From assembly GCA_018725565.1 (NCBI GenBank), contig QLUR01000008.1, positions 1 through 64,000 of the forward strand: a DNA stretch of 64,000 nucleotides. Reading direction: 5' to 3'. The DNA is from Bacillota bacterium. Its GTDB lineage: Bacteria; Bacillota; Dethiobacteria; Dethiobacterales; Dethiobacteraceae. Below, piece by piece: positions 24,216 through 32,810 of the stretch; within the stretch, counting starts at the first letter, position 1; the number at the start of each line of letters is the position of its first letter. A program made the position numbers and the translations under genes. The notes below the pieces were generated by a model, which did not search any database, was not told the origin of the DNA, and saw only the letters and a list, made by a program, of their open reading frames with translations.

Positions 24216-24964
24216 AGAGGACTAGCGGCTTACCATTGCAGGCGGATGACAAAGGCGGGCTGTTGTTCGGTCCCGGTCTGTCGTCGGTCGCGCCGGATAT
24301 CCGCCGCCGCCGGGACATGCTGGAGGTGCTTTTTGAGCCGGAGGCAGCCGGGCCGGAAGAGCTGTATTACATGTACCGCGGAGTATGCCGCGAGACCGAC
24401 AGCACGCTTATCCGGCAGCATGGGTTGCGTTACGACGTGACTATCCTGCGCCCCGGTACGGTCGGCAGCGAATACATTAAAACGGCCGGCCACTACCACC
24501 CGATAAAACCCGGCACCGAGTTTACCTATCCGGAAGTGTACGAGGTATTGCACGGCCGCGCTCACTACCTGCTGCAAACGGAGCCGGACGAAGAAGGCGT
24601 GGAAGCGGTACTGATGGAAGCGACAGCCGGGGACAAGGTGTTAATCCCGCCGGGCTATGGCCATATCACCATCAATCCGGGGCCGGGCTGGCTGGTCATG
24701 AGCAACTGGGTGGCCGAGGGCTTTGCCTCGCTCTATGCACCGATCAAGGAGTTGGGCGGAGGCGCTTATTTTGCGCTGGCCGGCAACGGTGAAGAAGAAC
24801 GGCTCGTTGTCAACCCCCGCTACCGGCCCACACCGAGAATTTCCGCGCGCCGGCCTGCCGACCTGCCGGAATTCGGCCTGGTGCGCGGCCGCCCGATGTA
24901 CTTTGCTTTTCTGGAGTCGCCGGAAATGTTCGCTTATTTGGCCAACCCGGAAAACTATTTTTAA
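24203..24964 (+). CDS. cupin-type glucose-6-phosphate isomerase
   Basis: A 253-residue metal-dependent PGI of the cupin superfamily (PF06560), best known from archaea such as Pyrococcus, unrelated to the common PGI. The metal ligands are visible as H97, H99 and E106 in GHYHPIKPGTEFTYPE and H154 in PPGYGHITIN, with the spacing of the archaeal enzyme. It interconverts glucose-6-P and fructose-6-P. A C-terminal extension of about 50 residues follows the barrel. GTG at 24203 lies after AAGGAGG and overlaps the mutase gene by 13 bases, so both are translated together. This is an unusual choice of isomerase for a bacterium. Confidence 0.88.
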   Translation: MYDLERTSGLPLQADDKGGLLFGPGLSSVAPDIRRRRDMLEVLFEPEAAGPEELYYMYRGVCRETDSTLIRQHGLRYDVTILRPGTVGSEYIKTAGHYHPIKPGTEFTYPEVYEVLHGRAHYLLQTEPDEEGVEAVLMEATAGDKVLIPPGYGHITINPGPGWLVMSNWVAEGFASLYAPIKELGGGAYFALAGNGEEERLVVNPRYRPTPRISARRPADLPEFGLVRGRPMYFAFLESPEMFAYLANPENYF

Positions 24965-24974
24965 TGGCGATTAT

Positions 24975-25171
24975 GTGTCTAAAGAGAAGGCCTATATTTT
25001 AAAAATCTGGAAAGCGTTGCGAGACAGACAAACAGGTAAAAAAATGAATTGGTGCTGGAGGCGCTGGAAAAATACCTGCCGGAGCTACCGCTGGAACCGG
25101 GCAAAATTAAGATGGGCAACGCGCAGTTGCCAGACCGCGAGGAGATTTATGAGGGCAGGTTAAAATTTTGA
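24975..25171 (+). pseudogene. broken small ORF resembling the pseB N-terminal extension
   Basis: A GTG-started frame (VSKEKAYILKIWKALRDR...) runs into a run of seven A at about 25040. A one-base shift there joins it to a second frame, ELVLEALEKYLPELPLEPG..., that ends at 25171, giving about 64 residues. The last part (25082-25156) matches codons 26335-26409 at the start of the pseB-like gene: 20 of 25 residues and 64 of 75 bases are identical. No clear ribosome binding site precedes it. It is either a decayed copy, a frameshifted small gene, or an assembly error in a homopolymer. Function unknown. Confidence 0.55.
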
Positions 25172-25194
25172 TTTTGCTGATTGGAGGATGCCCG

Positions 25195-26223
25195 ATGAGT
25201 AAGCGGCGTACTATTTTTATTGCTGCAATCTTTATATTAACTTGTGTTATATTGCTGATTCATTATGACAATGATGATGCATCAAAAGCGAAAAAGCAAG
25301 TTCTGCAATATTTTGAACTGCTGGAACAAGCGTTTACAAAGAACGTGTCTGAACAAGAATGGCGTGGTGTGCTTTCCAAGGCTGCCTTAACAAGCGTGCG
25401 CGGGCCACAACTTGAAAAATACTTAATCGGATGTACCCTTTCATATCCTCGAATCTTATCGTGGAGCTACGGCACGACGGACTCTCCCCCCGGGTCAATT
25501 TTAGTTACAGCCAGCTACCAGATAGACTTTCCCAACAATCTAAAAAATCCAGGCCTGAATATCTGGCATAAAGAAGTGTTTACTGTCATCAAGGAACAAG
25601 GCAATTGGGTGATTGACTCCTCTCAAGAAAAACTGCGTCATCCATCCGACCTTCCCAGGTATGCCTTAGACCGGGAAGAAGCTGTAGCCTTGGAACGTAA
25701 CTGGCAGCGCAATAACCATTATACGGAAAAAGAAATACTGGAACTGAACCGGACGCTGATAGGCCCGGCGTTGCGTTTGGTTTATGCGTCGCATAACTGG
25801 GATGGTCCGGTGGAAAATATGTCGCCTGAACATCAGGCGGAATATCATCAGGTAATACAAAGAAGTTTCCTGCCTGAGGTTATAAACAGCCACGGTTGGG
25901 ACACGTTTATTGCAATAACTGCCCGCTATGACCCCTTTTTCCAGGTCCTGCAGGCGGTTTCCAATGAAGATACCATTCAATTAAGCCTTGTGGCTGATTT
26001 ATTCGGGCAAGCTTATTTTGTGCCGGCTTTTGTTGATGTGGAGCTCAAAAAGAAGGATAATACCTGGCTAATCTCTAAAATTTCAAATGTATCCGCTTAT
26101 AACAGCGTTTATCAACTGAAAATAAAAGACCCTGAAAAATTTCAAAGGTTAGTGACTCTATATAATTTTTGGCGAGTCAGGACGGAGTGGTTTGGTGTCG
26201 ACGAATCGTATGTTTCGCTATAG
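25195..26223 (+). CDS. uncharacterised membrane-anchored protein
   Basis: 342 residues; I do not recognise a family. There is a basic start (MSKRRT) and one hydrophobic segment at about 7-23, so it is probably anchored with its bulk outside the cell. The remainder is mixed alpha/beta with many aromatic residues and no cysteine motif. Repeated patterns such as GNWVIDSS and NTWLISKISNV recall the strand ends seen in NTF2/DUF4878-like lipoproteins, but this is weak. GGAGG precedes the ATG. The gene is AT-richer than its surroundings and sits between the two copies of the ELPLE-type sequence, so it may have been inserted there. Confidence 0.7.
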   Translation: MSKRRTIFIAAIFILTCVILLIHYDNDDASKAKKQVLQYFELLEQAFTKNVSEQEWRGVLSKAALTSVRGPQLEKYLIGCTLSYPRILSWSYGTTDSPPGSILVTASYQIDFPNNLKNPGLNIWHKEVFTVIKEQGNWVIDSSQEKLRHPSDLPRYALDREEAVALERNWQRNNHYTEKEILELNRTLIGPALRLVYASHNWDGPVENMSPEHQAEYHQVIQRSFLPEVINSHGWDTFIAITARYDPFFQVLQAVSNEDTIQLSLVADLFGQAYFVPAFVDVELKKKDNTWLISKISNVSAYNSVYQLKIKDPEKFQRLVTLYNFWRVRTEWFGVDESYVSL

Positions 26224-26325
26224 TGCTTGATTCAATTCATGTAATTAATGCATGATTCGACCCCAAAAAGGGCAATTATGCATAGTCATTTGTGATACAA
26301 CAGGTTCATATGAGGAGTGATGGCT

Positions 26326-27408
26326 ATGCAGTTGGAGCTGCCGCTGGAACTGGGAAAATTTAAGATGGGTGACGCGCAGTTGTCTGACCGAGAGGAGATT
26401 TATAGGGGCGTGAATCCTATGTTTGCCGGGAAAACTGTCTTGGTCACAGGCGGAACGGGGTCATTCGGGAAGAAATTTGCGGAGATTGTGCTCAGAGAAC
26501 ATGAGCCGAAATCGCTGCGTATCTTCTCCAGAGGGGAACTATTGCAGCTGCAGATGAGGGAACAGTTTCAGGGTGACGGCCGCTTACGCTTTTTTATTGG
26601 CGATGTCAGGGATAAGGAGCGGTTATCCCGGGCCATGAACGGTGTTGACATCGTGGTGCACGCCGCCGCCCTGAAGCAGGTTCCCGCCTGTGAGTATAAT
26701 CCTCTCGAGGCGGTAAGAACCAATATTGACGGGGCGGCAAATGTGATCGATGCCGCCATTGATAACGAGGTGGAAAAAGTGCTGGCTATCAGCACCGACA
26801 AAGCGGTCTGGCCCGTAAACCTTTACGGCGCGACAAAACTGGTCGCCGAAAAGCTTTTTGTCCAAGGCAACGCTTATACCGGAGGGCGCAAAACCCGCTT
26901 CAGCGTGGTTCGCTATGGAAATGTTGTCGGCAGCCGCGGCAGCGTTATCCCGCTATTTTATGAACAGAGAAAAGCAGGCCGGATTACTGTTACCGACGAC
27001 AGGATGACCAGGTTTTGGCTGACGCTGGAACAGGGAGTGTACTTTGTCATCAATTGTCTTGAGCAAATGAAAGGCGGGGAAATTTTTGTCCCTAAGATCC
27101 CCAGTATGCGCATCACCGATTTGGCCGAGGCCATCGCACCCGGGGCCACCCAGGAAGTAATCGGCATCCGCGCCGGTGAAAAGCTCCACGAATGCCTGCT
27201 GACCGGGGAAGAAGCCCGGCATACCAGGGAGTTCGACACTTACTTTGTTGTTGAGCCGGAGCATCCTTTCTGGAAAAAAGACGCCGGCAGCACAGTTAAA
27301 TCCTTGCCGGAAGGGTTTGAATACAGCAGCAACAGCAACGACCTCTGGCTGAGTGCCGAAGATTTGTTGGCATTAATCGGGTCCCCTGACCTGCGGCAGG
27401 TCGATTGA
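26326..27408 (+). CDS. pseB: UDP-GlcNAc 4,6-dehydratase (PseB-like) with N-terminal extension
   Basis: A 360-residue extended SDR. From about residue 31 it reads FAGKTVLVTGGTGSFGKKFAEIVLREHEPKSLRIFSRGE, the family's Rossmann start. VVHAAALKQVPACEYNPLEAVRTN and STDKAVWPVNLYGATKLVAEKLF follow. The usual SDR Tyr-xxx-Lys pair is YGATK. PseB inverts C5 while removing water from UDP-GlcNAc, the first step to pseudaminic acid. The first 30 residues are extra compared with known PseB and are duplicated in the broken ORF upstream. ATG at 26326 lies 8 bases after GAGGAG; nearer ATG/GTG codons are too close. An STDKAV-WP (usually AxxP) substitution is visible. Confidence 0.88.
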   Translation: MQLELPLELGKFKMGDAQLSDREEIYRGVNPMFAGKTVLVTGGTGSFGKKFAEIVLREHEPKSLRIFSRGELLQLQMREQFQGDGRLRFFIGDVRDKERLSRAMNGVDIVVHAAALKQVPACEYNPLEAVRTNIDGAANVIDAAIDNEVEKVLAISTDKAVWPVNLYGATKLVAEKLFVQGNAYTGGRKTRFSVVRYGNVVGSRGSVIPLFYEQRKAGRITVTDDRMTRFWLTLEQGVYFVINCLEQMKGGEIFVPKIPSMRITDLAEAIAPGATQEVIGIRAGEKLHECLLTGEEARHTREFDTYFVVEPEHPFWKKDAGSTVKSLPEGFEYSSNSNDLWLSAEDLLALIGSPDLRQVD

Positions 27409-27422
27409 GCGGGGTGGGAAAC

Positions 27423-28610
27423 TTGCTCGAGCTGGCCTGCAACGGCGGAAAGCCTGTACGCGAAACTATCCTGCCTTACGGCCGCCAGTGGCTGGACGAG
27501 GCTGACATTGACGCGGTAGTCCATGTTTTGCGCTCCGCCTGGCTGACTACCGGTCCCAAGGTAGAGGAGTTTGAGCGGGAATTTGCCAGGCTGACAGGCG
27601 CAGGGCAGGCAGTGGCGCTTAACAGCGGGACGGCGGCCCTGCATGCCGCTGTCTTTGCCGCCGGGATAGGCCCCGGAGACGAAGTAATCTTGCCGCCGCT
27701 TACCTTTGCCGCCAGCGCCAACGCCGTTCTTTACCTGGGTGGGCGCCCGGTGTTTGCCGATTGTTTGCCGGACACGCTCCTGCTTGACCCGGCTCAGGTG
27801 GAAAGGAGCATCACGCCGCGCACGAAAGCAGTGATCGCCGTTGATTACGCCGGTCAGCCCTGTGATTATGACGCCTTGCAGTTTCTGGCGAACCGGTATG
27901 GGGTTAAACTGATTGCCGACGCCTGTCATTCTCTGGGAGGCAGCTATCAGGGGCGGCAGGTCGGTTCGCTGGCGGAGCTGAACGCTTTCAGCTTCCACCC
28001 GGTCAAAACGATTACCACGGGCGAAGGCGGTCTTGTGACCGCCGCTGACGGTGAGCTGGCCGAAAAAATGCGCGCCTTTCGCAACCACGGGATTACCACG
28101 GATTTCCGCCAACGTTCGGAAGCGGGCAGCTGGCTGTACGAAATGGTTACCCTGGGGTTTAACTACAGACTTTCAGATATAGCCTGTGCCTTGGGTTTAA
28201 GCCAGTTGTCCAGACTGCCGGCAATGCTCGCCAGGCGCCGGGAGATTGCGGCACTTTACAATGAGGCCTTCTCCGCTAACCCGGCCGTGACCCCGCTGAC
28301 GCAGCGCCCTGACCGTGAGTCGGGGTGGCACCTCTATGTTGTCCGGCTTAATACGGAGAGGTTGCGTGTCCCGCGCTCATTAGTTTTTACCGCTTTGCGC
28401 GCGGAAAATATCGGCGTTAATGTTCATTATCTGCCTGTTTACCGGCATCCTTACTATCAAAACCTGGGATATAGCAATTCACTTTGCCCGGTCGCCGAGG
28501 CGGCATACGAAGAAATGCTTACCCTGCCGCTGTTCCCGGCCATGACCGACCAGGATGTCAACGATGTGGTAAGGGCGCTGGAGAAAGTATGTGCAGCATA
28601 CGAAAAATGA
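27423..28610 (+). CDS. pseC: UDP-4-amino-4,6-dideoxy-sugar transaminase (PseC-like)
   Basis: A PLP aminotransferase of the DegT/DnrJ/EryC1 family, about 395 residues. It has ALNSGTAALHAAVFAAGIGPGDEVILPPLTFAASANAVLYLG near residue 65, the D-x-x-x-x-x-Q pocket AVDYAGQPCDY, ADACHSLGG, and the PLP lysine in FSFHPVKTITTGEGG. PseC aminates the 4-keto product of PseB. TTG at 27423 follows GGGGTGGG; a TTG at 27405 overlapping the pseB stop is the alternative and would add six residues. It lies in the pse operon between pseB and the cytidylyltransferase. Confidence 0.9.
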   Translation: MLELACNGGKPVRETILPYGRQWLDEADIDAVVHVLRSAWLTTGPKVEEFEREFARLTGAGQAVALNSGTAALHAAVFAAGIGPGDEVILPPLTFAASANAVLYLGGRPVFADCLPDTLLLDPAQVERSITPRTKAVIAVDYAGQPCDYDALQFLANRYGVKLIADACHSLGGSYQGRQVGSLAELNAFSFHPVKTITTGEGGLVTAADGELAEKMRAFRNHGITTDFRQRSEAGSWLYEMVTLGFNYRLSDIACALGLSQLSRLPAMLARRREIAALYNEAFSANPAVTPLTQRPDRESGWHLYVVRLNTERLRVPRSLVFTALRAENIGVNVHYLPVYRHPYYQNLGYSNSLCPVAEAAYEEMLTLPLFPAMTDQDVNDVVRALEKVCAAYEK

Positions 28611-28619
28611 GGTGCAGTC

Positions 28620-29348
28620 ATGCGTGTTGCGGCAATCATCCAAGCCCGGATGGGGTCAACCCGCCTGCCGGGAAAAGTGCTGGAGCAGATAGAGGGACAA
28701 ACGATGCTGGCATGCGTTGTCCGCAGGGCCGGCCGCGCTTCCCTGGTAACTGAGCTGGTTGTAGCTACCACGGAAGCCACAGCAGACCTGGCTATTGCGG
28801 ACGAGTGCCGCCGGCTGGGTGTGCCTTTTTTTTGCGGCGCCGAGCATGATGTTCTGGACCGCTATTATCAAGCGGCCAGTGGCAGACAGGCAGACGTTGT
28901 CGTCCGGATTACCTCCGACTGCCCGTTTATTGATCCACAGCTGATAGACCGCGTAATCGCGGAGTTTCAGCGCCACAATGGTCTGGATTACGTCAGCAAC
29001 ACCCTGCCCCCCAGGACTTTCCCCCGCGGCCTGGATGTGGAGGTGGTGTACTTTGCCGCCCTGGAGCGGGCCTGGCTGGAGGATGATAATCCGGCGTGGC
29101 GTGAGCATGTAACCCCTTTTATCTACCGTAACCCGGAGAAATTCAGGCTTTATTCTGTAACAAGCGAGACTGACTATTCAGATTTGCGCCTGACGGTCGA
29201 TACTAATGAAGATATGGCACTGGCGCGCAGGGTTTACGGCTATTTCGGCCATGACCGCTTTTCCTGGCGGGAGATTATTAAGGCGCTGGACAGGCATCCG
29301 CAGTGGCTGGAAATTAACAGACACATCGCGCAGAAAAAGGACCCCTGA
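28620..29348 (+). CDS. SpsF/PseF-type cytidylyltransferase
   Basis: A 242-residue nucleotidyltransferase with the opening AAIIQARMGSTRLPGKVLEQI, VVATTEATADLAI, RITSDCPFIDPQLIDRVI and a C-terminal DLRLTVDTNEDMALARRVY. This is the SpsF form seen in the Bacillus spore-coat polysaccharide operon. In nonulosonate pathways it takes the place of PseF, joining CMP to the sugar acid. GAGGTG lies before the ATG. In order it follows pseC and comes before modification enzymes. A role as CMP-nonulosonate synthetase is inferred from context. Confidence 0.82.
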   Translation: MRVAAIIQARMGSTRLPGKVLEQIEGQTMLACVVRRAGRASLVTELVVATTEATADLAIADECRRLGVPFFCGAEHDVLDRYYQAASGRQADVVVRITSDCPFIDPQLIDRVIAEFQRHNGLDYVSNTLPPRTFPRGLDVEVVYFAALERAWLEDDNPAWREHVTPFIYRNPEKFRLYSVTSETDYSDLRLTVDTNEDMALARRVYGYFGHDRFSWREIIKALDRHPQWLEINRHIAQKKDP

Positions 29349-29402
29349 AAAAAGCAGAGCAGGCAAGAGGATGAACTGTGCTACGATTAGGAGGATAGAT
29401 AC

Positions 29403-30290
29403 TTGTTTGAAAAAGTCGAAAAAAATCGATTTGGCTATTATAACTTAAAGGAGATTCCCAGTCGGGAAGAATTGCAGCAATATTATGCCGGTAAGTACTA
29501 CCAAGAGGACAAGGGCGGTTATCAGAAAATTTACAGTGACGAGGAAATCAGGCATATTTTAAACAAAATAGAACAAAAATACCTTCTATTGATACAGCAC
29601 CTGCAGCTTGCCGGAAAGGACAAGTGGAAGCTGTTGAATGTCGGCTGTGGTGAAGGGTGGGCGGTAAACTATTTTTTACATAAAGGATGGCATGTCCTGG
29701 GATTGGACTATAGCGTATACGGATGTCAAAGACAAAATCCCGACTGTGCAGTTTATTTAAAGCCGGGAGAAATAGAAGAAAACCTGGAGCTATTAGGTAA
29801 AGAAAATGAGACGTTTGATGTAATCTGGCTGGACAACGTCCTGGAACACGTCGTTGACCCGTTTAGTTTACTTGAGCAGTGTAAGAGGGTATGTGTTCCA
29901 GGTGGCATTCTTATTGTAGAAGTTCCAAATGATTTTTCGTTATTGCAGCAGTACCTCTACACACAAGGGCAGATTAACAATCCGTTTTGGGTTGCGGCTC
30001 CTGATCACATATCGTATTTTAACCAAGAAGGCTTGACCAAACTTTGTCAGGAAGCCGGCTGGCACCATCTTGACTCCATAGCTGATTTCCCAATAGACTG
30101 GAATCTTTTTAACAGCAACACTAATTACATTGCGGATAAGTCCAAAGGAAAATCGTGCCATCATGCCAGAGTGAATCTCGAAAATTACCTGTTTTCGCTG
30201 TCTGTTGAAAAAACCAATAACTTGTATCGGTGTCTTGCTGAACTGGGTCTCGGCCGACAGATTATCAGCCTTTTTGGCAGAAAGCAGTAA
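29403..30290 (+). CDS. class I SAM-dependent methyltransferase
   Basis: 295 residues. The N-terminal part (to about 60) is charged. The core has LLNVGCGEGWAVNYFLHKGWHVLGLDYS as the SAM loop, FDVIWLDNVLEHVVDPFSLLEQCKRVCVPGGILIVEVPND as strands 4 and 5, and DHISYFNQEGLTKLCQEAGWH, all typical of type-11/23 methyltransferases found in glycan loci. It may methylate the nonulosonic acid or another glycan sugar. TTG at 29403 follows TAGGAGG by eight bases. It opens a run of AT-richer genes up to about 33500. Confidence 0.82.
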   Translation: MFEKVEKNRFGYYNLKEIPSREELQQYYAGKYYQEDKGGYQKIYSDEEIRHILNKIEQKYLLLIQHLQLAGKDKWKLLNVGCGEGWAVNYFLHKGWHVLGLDYSVYGCQRQNPDCAVYLKPGEIEENLELLGKENETFDVIWLDNVLEHVVDPFSLLEQCKRVCVPGGILIVEVPNDFSLLQQYLYTQGQINNPFWVAAPDHISYFNQEGLTKLCQEAGWHHLDSIADFPIDWNLFNSNTNYIADKSKGKSCHHARVNLENYLFSLSVEKTNNLYRCLAELGLGRQIISLFGRKQ

Positions 30291-30334
30291 TTGTGGCTAA
30301 AAGCAGGCGCTAAACATTTTATGGGGGAATAAGC

Positions 30335-30916
30335 GTGAATTATTTATGCCTTAAGGAAAAGGTTTATAAAGACGGGGAGTACTTTCTTGTTACCATCCGG
30401 AAGGCAGATATGTTGCTCATAAAAAAATGGCGGAATGAACAGATAGAAGTTTTGCGCCAGAAGTCATTATTAACAGATGAAGACCAAAATAGATACTACG
30501 ACCAGGTTATTTCGCCTTCAATAATTTCCGCTGCGCCTGAGATCGTCTTATTTAGTTGCTTGTTAATGGACAATTGTATAGGTTACGGGGGGCTGACAAA
30601 TATTGATTGGATTGCTAAAAGGGCCGAGGTTACTTTTTTACTCGACAGTGAACTACCCAAGGACCACAGGCAGTATCAATATTATTTCGACAGGTTTTTA
30701 AAGCTTTTGAAAAAGATTGCTTTCAACGACCTGAAGCTGCATCGATTATTTACGGAAACCTATGATTTACGGCCCTACCATATCTTTGTTCTGGAAAATA
30801 ACGGCTTTAAATTCGAGGGGCGCATGAGGCAACATATTTATTTGGAAAAAGAAGGCCGGTATATTGACTCCCTGATACATGGCTGTTTGGAGAATAACGC
30901 AGATGCTGGAGAATAA
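30335..30916 (+). CDS. GNAT-family acetyltransferase
   Basis: 193 residues with the acetyltransferase pattern: IRKADMLLIKKWRNEQIEVLRQ near residue 22, NCIGYGGLTNIDWIAKRAEVTFLLD near 80 and LKLHRLFTETYDLRPYHIFVLENNGFKFEGRMRQH near 135. In pse loci this position is held by PseH, which acetylates the 4-amino group with acetyl-CoA. The protein is longer than simple PseH but has the same general layout. GTG follows GGGGGAA. The end overlaps the next gene by 14 bases. Confidence 0.78.
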   Translation: MNYLCLKEKVYKDGEYFLVTIRKADMLLIKKWRNEQIEVLRQKSLLTDEDQNRYYDQVISPSIISAAPEIVLFSCLLMDNCIGYGGLTNIDWIAKRAEVTFLLDSELPKDHRQYQYYFDRFLKLLKKIAFNDLKLHRLFTETYDLRPYHIFVLENNGFKFEGRMRQHIYLEKEGRYIDSLIHGCLENNADAGE

Positions 30917-32810
30917 AAAAGTTTTTGTAAGCGGAGGGGCTGGTGTAATAGGCACTGTGCTGGTGAATAAACTTCATCAGATGGGCGCCCGCGTCTTCGC
31001 AGGAGATCTTAAGTCCCGTCCTGCGGCTTGGCCGCCGGAAATAATGTTTAGACAGGGAGATCTTAATTTTATAACAAAACAGGAACTGGAGCGCTTTGCT
31101 CCGGAATATTTTTTCCATTTGGCGGCTGCTTTTGAAAGGACTACCGAAACTTTTGGCTTCTGGGAAGAGGCTTACCGCCACAACGTAAGGTTAAGCCATC
31201 ACTTGATGACCTGCCTTAAAGATAGCAGAGTCTTAAAAAAAATAGTCTTTGCTTCAAGTTACCTTATTTATAATCAGGAATTGTACAGCTATGCCGAGCC
31301 GGCTAAAAAAGCCAGACGCCTGAAAGAGACTGACCCTATATATCCACGCAATTTGGTTGGGGCTGCCAAGCTCTTGCATGAAGCAGAGCTACATTTTTTG
31401 AATAGTTTCAGGGACACAGGTTTTGAAACCGTTAGTGCCCGAATTTTCCGCGGCTACGGAAAGAATTCCAGGGATGTTATCTCGCGTTGGATCAGGTCTT
31501 TGTTAAAGGGGGAAGCCTTAACCGTATATAACAAAGAAGGGATGTTTGACTATATTTACGCCGAAGATACGGCCGAAGGGTTAATCAGACTGTGTACAAG
31601 TCCCGCCGCAGGTGTCGTTAATCTTGGCAACGACAATGCCCGTACTGTGGCCGAAGTTTTGGAAATTTTGCGGCGGTATTTTCCCGACATGAAAACAGAG
31701 GTAAGGGATTCCGATCTTCCGTTTGAAGCTTCCCAGGCCAATATGGATTATTTCTGCCAACTAACGGGCTGGAAGCCTGATAAGCAACTGGAAGACGCTG
31801 TTCCGGAGGTCATAGAGCATGAGAGCAAGCGGCGTGAAAGCGAAGAACTGGGTAAGGCTGACATTAATATATTAGTCACTAGTGTTTCCTCGAAGGTGCC
31901 CTTGCTTAAAGCCTTAAGAAGCGCCAGCCTGAAACTGGGCAACAGGGGTAAGATTTTCGGGGCTGATATCGATGCCGGTTGCATCGCCAGGTACTTCTGC
32001 GATGGCTTTTGGCAGATGCCACGGCTCTTTGATTTAAAAATTGAAGAACTTATAGCCTACTGCACCGCAAAAAATATTTCTTGTATTATTCCAACAAGAG
32101 ACGGCGAGCTGCGCTACTTTGCCGAACACAGGGATAAACTGCTGTTAAAGGGTATCCGGGTGATGACCTCCGGTAAAGATGGGGTTGAGATCTGTCTCGA
32201 CAAGCTGAAGTTTGCCGGAGAATTGCAGGTCAGAGGTTACCCGGTGATTACAACAGAATTGGATATAGAAAAGCTGGCGGATGGCACGAATTATGTTGTT
32301 AAAGAAAGGCATGGTGCCGGTTCACAAAGTCTGGGGTTGAACCTGACTAAGCAGGAAGCCTTAAATCATGCTGCCGGCCTAAAAGAACCGATTTTTCAGC
32401 CCTTTATAACCGGCCGGGAAGTTTCGGTGGATTTATATGTGGATCAAAGAGGGAAAACGAAAGGAAGCGTGGTCCGGGCCAGGAAACTGGTGGTAAATGG
32501 TGAATCCCAGATTTCTGTTACGGAAAGAAATGAGCGTTTGGAGCAACTTTGCGCCGACATCTCCGAAAAGTTGGGCTTGTATGCCCATGTGGTTTGGCAA
32601 GTTATAATCGATCAGGCAGGAAAGTTCCATATCGTGGAGTGTAACAGCAGGTTTGGGGGGGCTTCGACTTTAAGCCTTGCCAGTGGGCTGGATAGTTTTT
32701 ACTGGTTTCTGCTGGAGGCGACTGGTAATGACCTGACCGCATATCCCATGTTACCCCCCGCGACAGGAAGAACTCTGGTGCGTTACGCGGAGGATTTAAT
32801 CATACCGTGA
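30903..32810 (+). CDS. fusion of NAD-dependent epimerase/dehydratase and ATP-grasp domain
   Basis: 635 residues in two parts. Residues 1-300 are an extended SDR: VFVSGGAGVIGTVLVNKL, FFHLAAAFERTT, ASSYLIYNQELYSYAEPAKK and YPRNLVGAAKLLHEAE. The expected Y-xxx-K is replaced by NLVGAAK, so Lys is kept but Tyr is not. Residues 315-635 form an ATP-grasp of the PylC/CarB-like kind: ILVTSVSSKVPLLKALR, CIIPTRDGELRYFAEH, CLDKLKFAGEL, YVVKERHGAGSQSLGLN, EVSVDLYVD and the metal site IVECNSRFGGAST. The second part could ligate an amino acid or other acid to the sugar. The stop overlaps the HAD gene as GTGA. The precise reaction is unknown. Confidence 0.8.
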   Translation: MLENKKVFVSGGAGVIGTVLVNKLHQMGARVFAGDLKSRPAAWPPEIMFRQGDLNFITKQELERFAPEYFFHLAAAFERTTETFGFWEEAYRHNVRLSHHLMTCLKDSRVLKKIVFASSYLIYNQELYSYAEPAKKARRLKETDPIYPRNLVGAAKLLHEAELHFLNSFRDTGFETVSARIFRGYGKNSRDVISRWIRSLLKGEALTVYNKEGMFDYIYAEDTAEGLIRLCTSPAAGVVNLGNDNARTVAEVLEILRRYFPDMKTEVRDSDLPFEASQANMDYFCQLTGWKPDKQLEDAVPEVIEHESKRRESEELGKADINILVTSVSSKVPLLKALRSASLKLGNRGKIFGADIDAGCIARYFCDGFWQMPRLFDLKIEELIAYCTAKNISCIIPTRDGELRYFAEHRDKLLLKGIRVMTSGKDGVEICLDKLKFAGELQVRGYPVITTELDIEKLADGTNYVVKERHGAGSQSLGLNLTKQEALNHAAGLKEPIFQPFITGREVSVDLYVDQRGKTKGSVVRARKLVVNGESQISVTERNERLEQLCADISEKLGLYAHVVWQVIIDQAGKFHIVECNSRFGGASTLSLASGLDSFYWFLLEATGNDLTAYPMLPPATGRTLVRYAEDLIIP

